A stretch of 64,000 nucleotides of DNA from Juglans regia (GCF_001411555.2 NC_049903.1:19945234-20009233), one strand, 5' to 3'; numbered from the stretch's first letter, positions 1 to 13,058 are shown. The notes: generated by a model not told the origin, from the letters alone. Numbers and translations are program-made.

Positions 1-1395
1 TTTGAAAGGTATCTAGGGAAGTTCAAGCGGTACGTTCGCAACAGAGCCCTTCCAGAAGGCTCAATTGGTAAGGTATATCTTCATCTCGAGTGCTTTACAT
101 TTTGTTCTATGTACCTTAATGATATTGAGACTAGATATAACTTAGAGGAACACAACAGTGATGTTGTCGGTTCGACTGGGTCGGAAAGTGAGCCAAGTTT
201 ATTTATTTTCTCACAAAAGACACAACCATTGGGGACAGCAAGCTCGCACAAATTAGCAGATACACTAATGGCTAAGGCCAGATGGTATGTACTTAATAAT
301 TGCACAGAGGTTGAGCAATACATAGAGTAAGTACAACATTCTTGGAAAGTTTATTTAGTTATTAAATTTTTAGTTTTTGCTCTCCTAGTTACGTTTGCAA
401 ACATACATGCAAGGAACACTATAACAAGATGAAAGAAGAGGACCCTCATAACATCGATCGTAGGCACCAGAGTGAATTCCCATCGTGGTTCAGATCTAAT
501 GTAAGATACCAATTGTGTTTCCATATGTATCCCTTAAACAAATTATGAACAAAACAATAACTGTGTTTTCTTCTGTTATTTTGTATGGTAGATTCGAGAG
601 TTGGGTGCAATTATGCCAATTGCGGTAACTGATGATATATATGCATTAGCATGTGGTCCAGATCCTTGGGTCGCATCATATGCTGGATGCATAGCGAATG
701 GTATTCACTTTCATTTGAAAGAGTGTGAAAGGCATCGTCGCACTCAAAACAGCGGGGTGATGGTTCATGGGGAGCATCAGGGATCCCCTGTTGACTTCTA
801 CGGTGTGTTGTATGATATTATAGAATTACACTACATGGGTTGGCGTAAGGTATATCATTTTCAATGTGCTTGGTATGACGTTGGCGACCCGAGAAGGGAG
901 ATACGTGTTAGGGACCACTTAACGTTAGTGAATACTACTAGGCAATGGTATAAAGATGAGCCTTTTGCCCTTACATGCCAAGCAACTTAGGTATTTTACC
1001 TCACGGATCCGACATTGGGTGGAAGTTGGCATGTCATCCATAAGATTACAAATAGAAATGTTTACAACATTCTCTAGATGACTATTGTTGAGGAGGAGAT
1101 TGATGACGATGAATCTTCAGGGGGTGAAATAGAAGATGATAGTCACAATAATGTGAACAACTATCCCCCTATTCTCGAGAGTGAATCAACCATGGCCGAT
1201 CCATTGAGTCAAGTCGATGAAGAGCATTTGCCCGTTGATCCAGCAATTATATCACGTCAAGACCAGTCCCAACCAGTTGACAATGATGTCTTCATTGATG
1301 ATGACCCACTTGACGAGGATAACTCCGGTAGAAAGTCCGAGACTCATATGCACGAGGAGTTAGATGATGATGATGGTAATTCATATTTGATTTGA
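1..1395 (+). pseudogene. CACTA TNP2-like transposase, C-terminal part (DUF4218 and DUF4216), disrupted
   Basis: The window opens inside the coding sequence. Exons 1-326, 389-500 and from 592 join at GT/AG sites in one frame. Exon 1 encodes ERYLGKFKRYVRNRALPEGS, characteristic of DUF4218 in plant TNP2 proteins. Exon 2 ends with EFPSWFRSN, the usual motif before DUF4216. Exon 3 contains FYGVLYDIIELHY and FQCAWYDVGDP, the DUF4216 core. The frame is broken by TAG at 988-990, where the next residues VFYLTDPTLGG continue the family pattern, and by TAG at 1075-1077. An acidic Asp/Glu-rich tail follows to TGA at 1393-1395. In the intact family this protein is the transposase that binds and cuts the element ends. 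Both stops are visible, so this copy is a pseudogene. Confidence 0.9.
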
Positions 1396-1788
1396 TTATT
1401 ATGAATTTTAAGTCGAAATTCATAATGTAGTCATGATAATGGTTATATATTGTTCTTTGAATTAAGAGCCTAGCATATGGTTTAAGCCTTATTCTAGACA
1501 AATAGGAATGTTTATCCCTTCATTGCCTTCATTTTTGATAAACCATCTAGACTTACACCCATCGTGGTTTCATGAATTTATTTTATGGTTCCCATTTCAC
1601 AATCCATTATAAGCGTAAGTTGTAGAAATCACAGTGAAATATACTGATAATTTTTCTGTATGTATAGTAGCTTATGTTGTCTACGTGCTTAATTGCAGAT
1701 AGCGCATGACTTCAATTGTTGACAAAAGATGAGGAGATTGTCGGTGATGCTAAGGTAGGAAAAGCTAATTACCCAAATACACATAGGA

Positions 1789-1964
1789 GACGTTTGGATT
1801 CGAAGATGACTTGAAATGAGTTGAGATGAGTTGTAAATAGTAACGAGATGAGTTGTGAATAGTAGCGAGATTTGTGAGTTAAAGTTATTGGATAGTAATG
1901 AATAATAGTGAGATGAGTTGAGATGAATTGAGATGAGCTGAGATGTCTTGCGAATCCAAACGTC
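1789..1964. mobile_element. MITE with 14-bp perfect terminal inverted repeats
   Basis: GACGTTTGGATTCG at 1789-1802 is the exact reverse complement of 1951-1964. The 176-bp interior is rich in GAGATGAGTTGAGATG-like runs and has no coding potential. The GTTTGGAT end and GATGAG core recur in other elements of this window. I could not identify a clear target-site duplication. Confidence 0.8.
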
Positions 1965-4900
1965 ACCATAGTCTTTATTAGGAAAATAAAATTCTTCAAT
2001 TTCACAAAGATCATCAGCAATTGAAAAACCAATATGCTTATGAATCTATAATAAAACTGTGCTGAAATTGAAAATGAAAATGAAAATAGTACATTGTAAG
2101 TGTTGCACATTTAGCACTTGTTCTCATTATCAAATAATTCATAGTTTGCAGTTTAGTTTTTCATCTGGTCTTAATATTTATGTAGAGTACTTCTCTCTAC
2201 CTTTACCCAGCAGCCTAGTAGAAGATACCCTTTTCTTTCTTCAAAACATAGCGACTAATGGTATGACAGACTCAACTCTATATAGCCTCAAACTCTACAA
2301 TACAATAGTGTCACAAATCAGCAATTCCTATTTTGGAACCTAAGGAGGAGACAAAGTTGCTTTTTTGGACAATCGAAGATGACACAATTCAATCATCAAC
2401 TGGGATTTTTAGATATAAAGATGTGAACCCCTGAGAGCAAGACATAGAAGTTGTAAAATACAGAATTGGTAGTAATACAATAGAATGGCATACCTTTGTG
2501 CTTCTTGAAACAAACCATGGAGCAACTGCGAGCAGGTGAAAAAAAAAAGTCCTTTAGCAGCTTCTTATGTCTTCATAAGGCACTAGCCATAAGCTTTACT
2601 TATTTGGAATTTGTTGGTTCATCCTTGTAGATGTCACAAACATTTTAGGCCATGAGACTAAGCATTGACCATATGGATTACAAGCTTTGGGGGAAAAGTC
2701 TATTTCCACTAGTTTTAGAGTTGTAAGGGAACTATATGCCAACCTCATCATATGAACCCCAATGAGATTATGAGGCCAGTGGTTCACATCAATAAATGAT
2801 GTGAATAAATTGGGAATGATGGATCTTCAGATACTAGCAAATCGTGATAGATAAAGTGGATTGAATTTATCCAATTTAGATACACTTTATTTGACATGCA
2901 TATAAAAGTTGACATTAGTGTTAGGATAGTATACGTGTGCCTATAACATATATATGAGTAGCAGATGAAGATAGAAAAATGCAGCTGTCAATTTGTACTT
3001 GACAATCAATTAAGATTGTTAGCTAGGCAAAAAAAGTTATTAATTACTCATAAGGTTTTAATATTGTGTGCAGATTTTTCTTGTTACTCAAAGCTTACGT
3101 TGTGGAACACCTACATCAAAGGGAGAGGCACAAATTGATGATGCAATAAACTAGTGGAAATGACACATTTGAATTGCCAGCTAGGGGGTGTACCTTAATG
3201 GATTCTGTATGTTATGAAATGGGGGTCAATGTCACAAATTGGACATGATGCGTAAATGTGTAACTAAAACACACTGGAAACACACTTGGTCACGTTTGCA
3301 TGATTGGATAACATATGGTATGAAATGTATGCACACACTTGGTATGGATGACATAGTTGTAGGGGAGCAATCCAGGCAATTAACATAGTTTATAACTGCA
3401 TCCCTTCTTAGGAGCTATTGCTGGGTGAGTATTCTCCATTGGAAAGAGCAATGCAAAACACCAGGAATTTGGAATATGATGCAAATTAGGAAATGGAAAC
3501 TGTGCTCAAAGAAAAACTTTGAGTTGCAACGTTCCAAGTTGATGGGGTTAATTTTTAACTTACTCAAATTTTAAGAAAACACATTAAATGAAGTTTTATG
3601 ATTAGGTAAGAACTAAATTATACATTGGTCACACAGATCGTTCTTGTATAGTAAAAAGAAATAAATTAATTTTCCTTTCACCTAATTAACCATGTACTTT
3701 ATGGTATTTTCACTAATCAGTACAAATATGTGATACAAATTAAGATATAAGGACAAAATAATAAGTCATTGATTAAAGTCAATAAAAGATTAAATTTCCA
3801 TCTTTAAAAGTTATTTTATAACTATTTTCCTTGCTACGTTACAGTGTGTGGGTACTAATTATTTTTCTTACATGATTGTAAGCACAAGTGAAGGGAGAGC
3901 TTAAATTGAAGGACGGGATTTGTAAGTGAAAAATTGGCTTTGAAATGGCACTAGAAAGGTCACTTCCAGTACTGAAATTAGTACAAGGGATGGGGGGCTA
4001 GAAATGAAGGACAACTGGTTTGTTGTTGAGGGATTAGTGACTTTGCTGAAGGGAAAGCAGAAGCACAAGGACGTCCACTTTGGTGAACTAGAGGCCTCTT
4101 CCTTTCCTGCTTCTCTACTATCTCCAAATTGGTAAGGAAGTTCCAATTAATTATCCCCTAAGCAAGTCTGGGCATTTTAATCATCAACTAAAGGTGCATC
4201 TCTTCTTCTCCCTGGTTCTCTTCTCCCTACTTCTTTTCTTGACCTTTGTTCTGGGTGAGTATGAGGAGGTGACCAGGTACATATTTTCAAGGGTCCCATT
4301 GATTTCGGCCCCTTCAAATGGTTTTAATTTTCTACACAGCTTTTAACATGGTATATACACAGTACTCGAGTATAAACAAATCTTCTTTTCAGCCATTTTT
4401 TGTTATTTGAGGTAGGGATTACTGAGAACCTTGGGGTGTATTTTTTGCTCATATAAGTTTGCAAATGATTTTATACTTGGCATCTCGTTGATGGGTTTGC
4501 ATATCAAAAGTTCTGTTTCATGAGATTCTGACACTAAAAGCATTTGTAAAAAATCTACGTCTTTTCTCACATACTTAGTATAAAAGCACCACAAATCTAG
4601 ATGATTGTAGGAATCGTAAGTCTGGATTTAATATTGCATGCTGCTTAATACCTTTTCCCTGTACTATTTTCCTAGATGATGAACTTTTAGTAGAGGTTCT
4701 TGGTTGTTTTTAAAGCTATTTAATACATAGCAATCTGATACATTATCATTATTAAACAAAACCAGAGTTTCAATACCCTCAGTGTTGAATATTTCATACT
4801 GAAACTAATAATACGTATTATAACAAGCCAGTAGTAATTAGGTTTGCAGGTCCTATTAAATATACTCAACAATGCATTGTAAACTTAAAATCTACGTAGC

Positions 4901-5690
4901 TGATGTGTTTAAGTAAACACATTAATTGGTTGTCATTAACTCCGCTGCTCTTGCAAAGAGACAACCGTGCTTCACAGCTGCACCAATAATGAGTGCATCA
5001 CACAAATACAGAAGGGTAGTTGTTTCTTTCTCTGGTTATTCACCAGATTCATGGCTTTTGGAAATTAAATCAAAATCCACATGTCTCGTAAATATGTATG
5101 GAGGTAAAAGCTTGGCTAGATTTGAAGGTTAAAACCCATTAGGGAAAATTAAACACCAAGTCTCCTTTGCAAAGTCCAGGTTCCTCATCATCTGTTATGG
5201 ATTTGCAATAGGGTTAACTAATTAAAATGCATACAATTGATAACAACTGAGCCTTCATAGCCTTAATATACATATTTGGCAAAACTTTTAGTTGCTTCAT
5301 TTAATCTGCTAAAAGCTATAAATAATGAAGGGGAAAGCAAGGCCATAGAAAGAAATTATGAAAATGAGAACCATACCCTTAATGATATGATTCAAATGCA
5401 AAGAGTATGATTAAAACAGTGCAGACAAAGGGATCAATTATATGTTCTAAAATGATAACCAAGTGTGATATAACCATGTTCAAGAAGAGAAAGAAGTTTT
5501 AATAAATAGTGACTAATGGTAGATAGTTGGTAATGCCAAATTGTTAGTCTTTTTAGTTAATATATGTTTTATTATAGTATTGACGTCTTTGTTGGTTGCA
5601 TGTTAAAAAGTATATTGAATTCCAACAAAAATAAAGATGCGGCAATCTGTAAAGGGGGAAAGAGGGTGCGACTTCGAACTCAAGACCTAT
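1965..5690. other. Non-coding stretch between the two CACTA ORFs
   Basis: No protein with family resemblance or continuous coding signal was found on either strand. The sequence is AT-rich with scattered short ORFs under 100 codons. If 1-10938 is one CACTA element this is its internal non-coding DNA; otherwise it is intergenic. Confidence 0.5.
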
Positions 5691-5699
5691 CATATGTAG

Positions 5700-7970
5700 C
5701 AGCCTAGATGCAGAAGCATTGCCTCTGAGAACCATCTTACGAGACGAGCCAGACTCAAATGAATTGACTCAGGCAGTAGGAGGTGCTGGTGTACAAGAGT
5801 CTATGGATGTAGCACAAGGTGAAGAGGGGAATATTAATACAGGTATGCCATCCATTTATAACATAATTACGCATCTTTTACTTCAATTCGTATAGAAGAC
5901 AAATTTAATGCATTTAATCTAGTTTTTGGATCGTATTTTAATTCTTGGTTTAATGTGATAATTTTTCGAGATATAGTTCCACCCATTAAGAAACAGGGCC
6001 GAGGGCCTGCAGGAGGCACACAATTTGAAAGCCTTCGGAAGGTGGGTAAGATTCATTTGGTTATAAAGGATGGTCATCGAGGTCCATCATGTGAGAATGC
6101 CTCCATCTTCACTGGTCGAGTTACGTGGATCATTAAAGTATATGCTGAACTAAGGCATGCAAGCTGGAGTTCTATTCCTTTGGAAGAGAAGCAAGAGCTT
6201 GTTGACCACGTTAGGGTAGGACTTTATATTATATTAACCTATTAAAATGTAGATGTTTATGTCATTTCTTCTAATGTGCATTTGATGACAATATGTGACA
6301 ACAAATATATTGAACTTGCGGGCAGACTTTGTACTAAATTGGACAAAAGACAATGTTCGTGAAATGGTGATAACGCATTTGTCTGATAAATACAATGCGT
6401 ATCATTATGAACTTCCCAAAGTATACAAGAAATATGAATCGCATGAGGAGGCCCTATGTGGTGGGCCATCGAAGGCGGAAAAACCTGCTTGGCAGTGGCT
6501 TTGTGACATGTGGGCAAGCGGGGCATTCAAGGTATATTCTTATTTTTATTTCAGCTTTTGAATATTTTATATTTACATTGCATATGTGACATGTTTCAGG
6601 TTAGATGTGAGATGATTTTATTTTGCTGCTTTTTTAAATAATCAGTGAAAGAAGGAGGGTGCATCTAACATTAAATATTGTTATAATGTATAGAAAGAAT
6701 GGCCAAATAATTAATTACTAACCTGAAGCATCAATCAAAACCATTAATATATAATTAGTGGCAATTACTTATTAATATGACTAAAGCACATTTAAAGGAC
6801 TTAGAATATATTTAAACAAAGCCTATGCAATGATCTCCATTATTTAATTACTAGATGTTTAGACCCAAAATAAAGCAACCAAATAAAGGAAACTTTAATT
6901 ATTGTTCAAACACTGCTCATGTGTCATGGGGGATTTGTAGGAATCAGCTAGCTAGCTAGGCCCCATGCTATGAATTACTTGAGAAAAATGGGCACATTAT
7001 TTTTATGATTTTCTATCTATCAAATTAGAAAAATGGGCTAATTAACTCGTAGCGCAAGAAGTTATTTTTAATAAATTGCACAACGGGAAGTTTATTTCTC
7101 TAGTAGAGGACTAAGAAAGGCCATTTATCATACCAATTTTCTCTTTTCTATTATTGTAATTAAAAAAGTATATATAAATGATTCATTTTCTGTCTTGTAA
7201 CATTTATACTAGTTTGTTTGTTTGTTTTTTTTTTCTTTTTCTGTCTTATAGCATAAAAGGGCTCCTTACATACCATTGCACAAATGCTATATAGTTGAAT
7301 AAATGAGACTTGGTATCTTTAAAAAAATGCAGGAGAAGTCTCGAAGAAAAATTACGAATAGGTAAAAGCTAAAGGTGACACACTGGCAGGAGGAAGTCAT
7401 TTGTTAGAATTTTGGAAGAGAAGGTTTGTACAATTTCTATGTATAATATAAGTAATAAAATTGTGTTGAGTTGAGCCTTAACTGACATGATGTGTGGTAG
7501 CGGGAGACGACCCCTAATATGGTCACTTTTTATAAAGAAACACATTGGTCAGCACAAATGGCAAATTTATCAATGTCACGACTGAACACAATTACGTGAG
7601 TAATGTGTTCGATCTTATTTTTGACAATTAAGTGAGTAATGTGTTCGATCTTATTTTTGGTAGACTATATAATGTATTTTACAGCCAATTTACATAGTTG
7701 GTTTTATTTTTCAATTATCTTCAGAATGTATTGGTGGAGAGATTGAATGAGAGAGACAATGGAGAGGATGTTGATGAAGCGACTGATGCTATTTTCAAAG
7801 ACTTGCTAGGCTTCGGATCAAGGTATGCACAAGGGATGGGGCACATGGTCATTCCTGACCCCTCTCCTTCAATGAAGAAGAACAAATCTTTTATGCGTCT
7901 AGCGGAGGAAAATGAACGAAACAAGAGCGATGCATAAATGTACAAGAGCAAACTAGATAGCATGATAGGT
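5700..7970 (+). pseudogene. CACTA second ORF, plant Transposase_24 (Ptta/En/Spm) type, disrupted
   Basis: Recognisable exons are about 5740-5842, 5971-6215, 6322-6531, 7333-7431 and 7725-7937. The second begins DIVPPIKKQGRGPAGG and continues through GENASIFTG-like and YAELRHASW motifs; the third has DNVREMVITHLSDKY and KPAWQWLCDMWAS; the last has ERDNGEDVDEATDAIFKDLL. These are the conserved blocks of the Transposase_24 family found beside TNP2 in plant CACTA elements. Damage: the acceptor before the third exon reads TTGCGG where TTGCAG is expected, TAA follows KITNR near 7363, the frame shifts near 7382 in the basic KVTH/TGRRKSF block, and TAA occurs at 7935-7937 inside the C-terminal part. 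It is not functional. Exon limits come from splice consensus and frame only. Confidence 0.82.
7596..7659. repeat. 36-bp tandem direct repeat, two copies
   Basis: GTGAGTAATGTGTTCGATC begins at 7596 and again at 7632, and the match continues through ATTTTTG. It lies in a presumed intron of the degenerate Transposase_24 ORF and looks like a local duplication. Confidence 0.8.
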
Positions 7971-9954
7971 GATATTGAAGCTATGAGAAGGGGTTTTTTC
8001 TGATTTTGAGAAAGCAATGAACTTTCGAGTCTCTGAGTTGGAGGGTAACAGTGAGTCTCATAGAGAGACTCATCTCGCTTGCTGGAAGCAGTGTAATTTT
8101 TTTGTAGAGGTTTTTTGTGGATGTAACAATCCAATGGCCATGAAAATTTGAAACATACTGGAAATATTTTGCTAGTTGCAGTGTGGGAAGTCTTAGCTAG
8201 GATGTGTTAGAACCAGTGGCAGAGAAATGAAGCTGGTTTTTATAACAAAATTGCCTCAGTTTTGGGAATTCTAGGATAAGATCTAACTTGTGATTGGTTG
8301 GATAGATTCAAGGCAGTGTATGTATTTGTCTACCTATTTAGAGAGAGTTGTGTTAATTATGAAGGGGTAATTTGTCTATACTTGACTCATTTAATTAATG
8401 GTTTGTAGATTGTGTATTTATTAAACCAGACTTAGGAGGCCTTAGTGACTTTCATTCGGTTTGCAGGTTTCAGCAAACTCATAATCAACCAAATTTCATG
8501 GAAGTGCATCATTTGTAGTTGGTGTTGATGAAGAGCAGTTCAGCTAATAGGCATATGTGAGATATTACAAACATTGGACAACAATAAGTAAAAAACTTGG
8601 ACTTGCTGAGATTAAAGTTGTTTATTCTTGGTTCTTTGTTGAATACACAGTTATGAATTAGCCTACTACATCTCTGTTTGCACATATATGAAGGTGTTGA
8701 TGTGCTTTGCAGTTTGGTTATATATATCAAGTAGTGGTTGCAACTTCTAACAATTAGTTGGGTATGAGAAGGTGTCCCTTATAAGATACTTGGGTGGAAG
8801 TTGGGTTGAGAAAATCACTGGAAAAAATTTATAAGATAGAGAGGATTTGTCTTATAAAGTTGGAGTATCCTATATAAGATACATGTAGATCTATCGGCGT
8901 CATAAGATAGAGAGGAAATATATGTAAATTTAAGAGGCCAAATATGTTTATTCATAAAAGTAAAATCAGAGAAATAAGAAATCCTTTTAAGAGTGAAACT
9001 CAGCTTGTATAAAAAGAATGACTTTGGGCATTTCAAACCCAAATTTTACTTCATTTATATTCGTTATACATGATCTATTTTGTTGGATAGGGAAGGCTGT
9101 AAGATCCCCATAAAAGTTAATCAAATTCATGTAAACCTTTCAAAGCTGATAATAAAAGGCCATTGCTGATTTCTCCATATCAGGCATACCATGCAAATTG
9201 GTTTTTAAGTTTTAAAAGCAGGCAACAGTAAGTATTGATCCCGGGATAGGCTGGTATTTTCTAGTAACAAGTACTTAATTAATTTGCTTGCTTTTCTCTA
9301 TATTCCTCATATCCCATCAATGTGCTTTATCATCTAGAGAAATCTTAGCAAGATTTCCAGTGGGGCTGAGTCATCTAAAAATGACTACAACCTCGTTAAG
9401 TGGTTGGATATGGGGTTAGTTTTAGCTAGGCAATAGGTTAATCTCCCAGATTACATATTAGTCATCAGCATGATTTTATTTGCTATAGTAATGTCTTAAT
9501 AGCTAGGAAATAAATATTTTCTATTGGCTAACACAGTTAAGTACATGGTTTTTTCAGGTAACTATGAGACACCTGTATGCTGTGTGGATTAAGATGGGTT
9601 GTAGAACTACAACAAAATTGGAGAACACAACTTAAACGACTTGTTGCTGTGTGGAGTAATGTGTATATGTGACAAAATTATCATACATATACTTTGCACA
9701 AGGATTTGTTATATTCATTACTGAACATGTTTGGCAATTCCCTGTTGTACTTGAGTTCTATTTGCATTAATTGATGTATTGTCATGGCCTTAATACCCAG
9801 TGGACATAATTGTAAATTAATGTATTACTTATGTTATATATAATGTTGGTTATCATTAGACTTGGTTAGAACCATTTGATATGGTGTTGGTTTTATTTGT
9901 TGATGGTCTGTTGAGTTTCCATGAGGTGCAATACAATGATGTTTGAGTATTTGA
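7971..9954. other. Non-coding stretch, no recognised gene
   Basis: Both strands show only short, unrelated ORFs. A short repeated phrase, ATAAGATAGAGAGGA, occurs near 8833 and 8905. Within the proposed CACTA element this would be the 3' non-coding part before the subterminal repeats. Confidence 0.5.
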
Positions 9955-10012
9955 TTGTGGGATAATTAATTATCCCACAACCAAATTGTAGGAAACATGT
10001 TTTTTTCCTACA
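9955..10012. repeat. Perfect 26-bp palindrome followed by a 9-bp-stem hairpin
   Basis: The half-site TTGTGGGATAATT at 9955-9967 is followed directly by its exact reverse complement at 9968-9980, with no spacer. Eight bases later TGTAGGAAA (9987-9995) pairs with TTTCCTACA (10004-10012) around an 8-base loop. The pair stands just upstream of the subterminal repeat array, so it may belong to the transposon end. Confidence 0.85.
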
Positions 10013-10076
10013 TGCAGATTTTGGTGGCAATTTCTCTTTTTAAGAAGAGTTGATGTGGTCACAAATAGTACAACGG

Positions 10077-10926
10077 ATGACTGGTGTCCATGGGAAATGC
10101 ACATTTATGACCAAACGTAGTAGTGGTAAGTAACTTTTTCCCGATTGAAATTGGTGGGGAAAGATTTTTTTCCCTTGAAAATAGACTTTTTTTCACAAGT
10201 GTCACTCCCAGGAGAAAGTAGTATTTGTGGATCGAACTTTTTTGCAACGAAGGAACTTCATGAGGAATTAGTACTACCCATGGTTGGTGTTCATGGGAAA
10301 TGAACATTTGCGATCAAAAGTTGTAGTGCTTGTAACTTTTTTTCCGACTGAAAAGATTTGGTGGGAAATACTAATATTTCCACCAAATTTCATTGTGGCA
10401 AAAAATCTATTTCCATGAAAGAATTTCATGAGGAATTAGTACTAGTCATGGCTGGTGTTCATGGGAAATGTACATTTGCGACCAAAAGTAGCAGTGGTAA
10501 GTAACTTTTTTCCGACTGAAAGATTTGGTGGGAAATACTAATTTCCACCAAATTTCATTGTGGCAAAAAATCTATTTCCATGAATATTGTGCATGATAAA
10601 AACCTACTTAGTCAACTTTTTACACGAATATGTGTCATGGGTAAACACTTTTTGCCACAACTCTTCCCATGGAGAATGATGATATTTCCTACCACATCAT
10701 GCTATATGAGACCTTATTTGCCAAAAAAAAAAAAAAATGCTTTAACCGCCACTGATGCCGTGGGAAAAAGAATGCTTTTCCCATAAACTTGTGGTGTTGG
10801 TTGAAAAAAACTATTTCTTCACCAATTATATGCCACGAGTCTGCCATGGAACAAATTGGTGAAATTTTTTTTTTTCACTAAAGATATGATTTTTCCCACG
10901 AGTGTCACTCCTGGCAAAAATTGCTA
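10077..10926. repeat. Subterminal repeat array of the CACTA element
   Basis: Units opening with ATGRYTGGTGTYCATGGG-like sequence begin at 10077, 10280 and 10448; the last two are 168 bp apart and share most bases. Each of these two contains TTTGGTGGGAAAT followed a few bases later by a near inverted copy, ATTTCCACCAAA. Further shuffled pieces, such as GAGTGTCACTCC-like blocks near 10194 and 10899, run towards 10926. Repeats in both orientations near an element end are typical of CACTA subterminal regions that bind the transposase-associated protein. Assignment to the CACTA element is inference from position. Confidence 0.65.
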
Positions 10927-10938
10927 TTTGTTGTAGTA
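10927..10938 (+). repeat. Possible 3' terminal inverted repeat of the CACTA element
   Basis: TTTGTTGTAGTA differs from the reverse complement of the CACTACAACAAA type of terminus only in its last base (A for G). The repeat array ends here and the sequence changes character. The matching 5' end is not in the window, so neither repeat pairing nor a 3-bp duplication can be checked. Confidence 0.45.
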
Positions 10939-12150
10939 ATGAAAGGCCCCTAGACTGGCAACTAAATACACAATTGAGGCCTAATAGATGGTCACAACCA
11001 TAAATGAGGAGCACGTCTCACACTCACGCTTATGTGAAGCGTTTTGAGAGTGGAACGAAGGAAAGGGCAGCAACTGATGTGCATGTTCGGGGAGCTGCAG
11101 CCGAGATGTGCAGGCCGTTACAGGCAGAGGGATTCGCACAAACAGAGGGGTAATTCTTCATATATACAAGCTAGTTTTTATTTTATGGGGCATTCCATTA
11201 TTTTTCTTTTCCTGCTTTGATTCGGAGAGGCAATTTTTACATTCTAGGGTTTTAACCCATTTGAGTTTTTTTGGCTCTCAGACTTTGTGATGGTCTTATT
11301 TAAATTAATTTTTACTGCTAGAAATACCATGTGTAGCTAATTTCTGAAACTTGGGTTGCAGTGAAAGCTTTCTTTTATTTACAATATTTGATAGATTTCT
11401 ACAGAATTCGAATTTCATACTTTACTTTGTTAAGACCAGATTTTAGGAAATAGAAAGTTGGATAGATACTCTTGCTTTTATTTTTAATCTGTTGTTGACG
11501 TAAGGCACTATAGACCTTTGAATTAATCAAGGTTTCTATCAACCAAATGTTATGGTGAGATTAGTTGATGCTTTAGTGAGAATATTTTTGTGTTAAGAAC
11601 TGTCACATATACTTTGAGTATAATGTTTTTAATCTGTGATCTGTTAATACCTTGATTGGATTAATAGAAGATAAGTAATGCCCAAAATTTTTGTGGACTG
11701 TAGAAACAAAGGAAGCCTAAAACCGTGACCCAAGTGTTTGTTTAATCATTTCTTTGGAACTGTTATTTTCAGCTTTATGTTTAAAAATTCTGTTTGTTAT
11801 TTGTAGGAATTGGAATTACAGTTTTTCATCGTTTAGAATATTAAATTTTCAGCAGCTATTCCTTTCATTTAATCCATCTTTTTAAGATTTACAAAAACCG
11901 AGATCCTCAAAGCACAGCCATATATTCCGTTTTCATTAAATCTTTCTTTGTGAATATATTAAAATCCATTTTGCTCATTATTTATACATACATAAAAAAA
12001 AATACAAAAAGAAAGAATTTTATACTTCATTTTATTTCTTTACACTTCTCATACATTATCATATTTTCCAATTAAATTTCACAAATGCTTTAACACTTTG
12101 TCCATGTGGAATACAATCATAGACTTATCCTTAATACAACTTAACACTTC
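10939..12150. other. Intergenic, no recognised feature
   Basis: The sequence is AT-rich without family-like ORFs. Small ORFs of 60-70 codons occur but show no codon pattern or motif. Confidence 0.5.
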
Positions 12151-12179
12151 TACACTTAGAAGCACATTTTAGACCAAGT

Positions 12180-12646
12180 CATGTACAAAACTAAACCGAA
12201 TCGAATCAAACCAGTTAAACCAGGTACACCCCTATGTATTAGACTTTTAGCCCTTAGAAATGTTGTCATGTGCATTTTGTAATAGGTTTTACAAAACACT
12301 ATATTATCTGCATGTTTCAATTAAACCAATTAGCATAATTTGACTAATTGTTTTTTGCATTTCTTTGGTTATATGCATGGTATTTTAAGCTTAAAAAAAT
12401 GTGTTGGGCTCTGAAACTCATATTTGGACTAAAAACAATTATTCATTTGAGTCAAAAAAATCAGCTTGTCCAATTAAAAAAAAACAAAACCCAAAACCTA
12501 ATCACCCATATAAAACTGAACCAAAAAATATCCAACGTAATTGAGTTGGTTCCATTGTTACAATTCCAAAACCAACTTGAATCAGTTCGGTTCACTAGAA
12601 CGTTTAAAGTTAGACCAAACCGAACCGATAACACCCCTACTTATGT
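12180..12646. repeat. Pieces of an AACCGAACCG-rich dispersed repeat
   Basis: Two blocks, 12180-12235 and about 12530-12640, carry AACCGAATCGAATC and AAACCGAACCGATAACACC. Read on the minus strand, both start with AGGGGTGT followed by GGTTTRR/CGGTTCGG-like sequence. Similar blocks occur at 16880-17560, 19640-20290 and 40389-40600. They look like remnants of one non-autonomous element family, whose class I cannot name. Confidence 0.4.
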
Positions 12647-13058
12647 ATCATAAGGTGACAATTAAATAGAAGCAGATTCTTTTCCAGGTATTTCCTTTCC
12701 ATGTTATGTTGCCCTGCCAATCGTTTATCCTTTATACTATTTCAAATCTGCTTTTAGCAAATGACTTGTTCACTCGCTCAAATTTCCATAAATTTCTTTG
12801 GTTACCAACAATATTTAGCGACTTGTGTTCATAGGCTTAGGCTACAGTTGATTAGTGGGTGCTGGCACTAACTACATAGTTAAAAAACTCTGATTCTTTT
12901 TTGGAAGTGGTGTGAGTATAAGATGCATTCTTGCAGTGTTTTATCAACAAAGATCTTAATTTTGTACACCAAAAGGTCCTGAAAAGAGCAACTTTGCTGA
13001 ATCAAGAGCCTGGGACTAAAAGCTGGTTTCAAGGAAAAAGGTAGGGCCATTAGGGCAT

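Larger units (their letters stand above)
1..10938 (+). mobile_element. 3' part of a degenerate CACTA (En/Spm) DNA transposon
   Basis: Three parts typical of plant CACTA elements lie in order on the same strand: the end of a TNP2-type transposase gene (1-1395), a second ORF of the Transposase_24 type (about 5700-7970), and a subterminal repeat array (10077-10926) that stops at TTTGTTGTAGTA (10927-10938). The last motif is the reverse complement of a CACTA-type terminus except for its final base. The 5' end lies outside the window. Both ORFs carry stops, so the element cannot make its own transposase. That all three parts belong to one element is inference; they could be remnants of two. A MITE at 1789-1964 inserted later. 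Confidence 0.55.

Noticed and set aside
3901..4146. Minus-strand 81-codon open frame
   Set aside because: No motif, no splice partners and no neighbouring coding signal.
5640..5735. Possible SINE with a B-box-like GAGTTCGAAGTC on the minus strand
   Set aside because: The match is weaker than at 13685, no clear A box or tail is seen, and the right side runs into the Transposase_24 coding remnant.
7721..8134. Minus-strand 137-codon open frame
   Set aside because: It is antisense to the Transposase_24 remnant and resembles no family.
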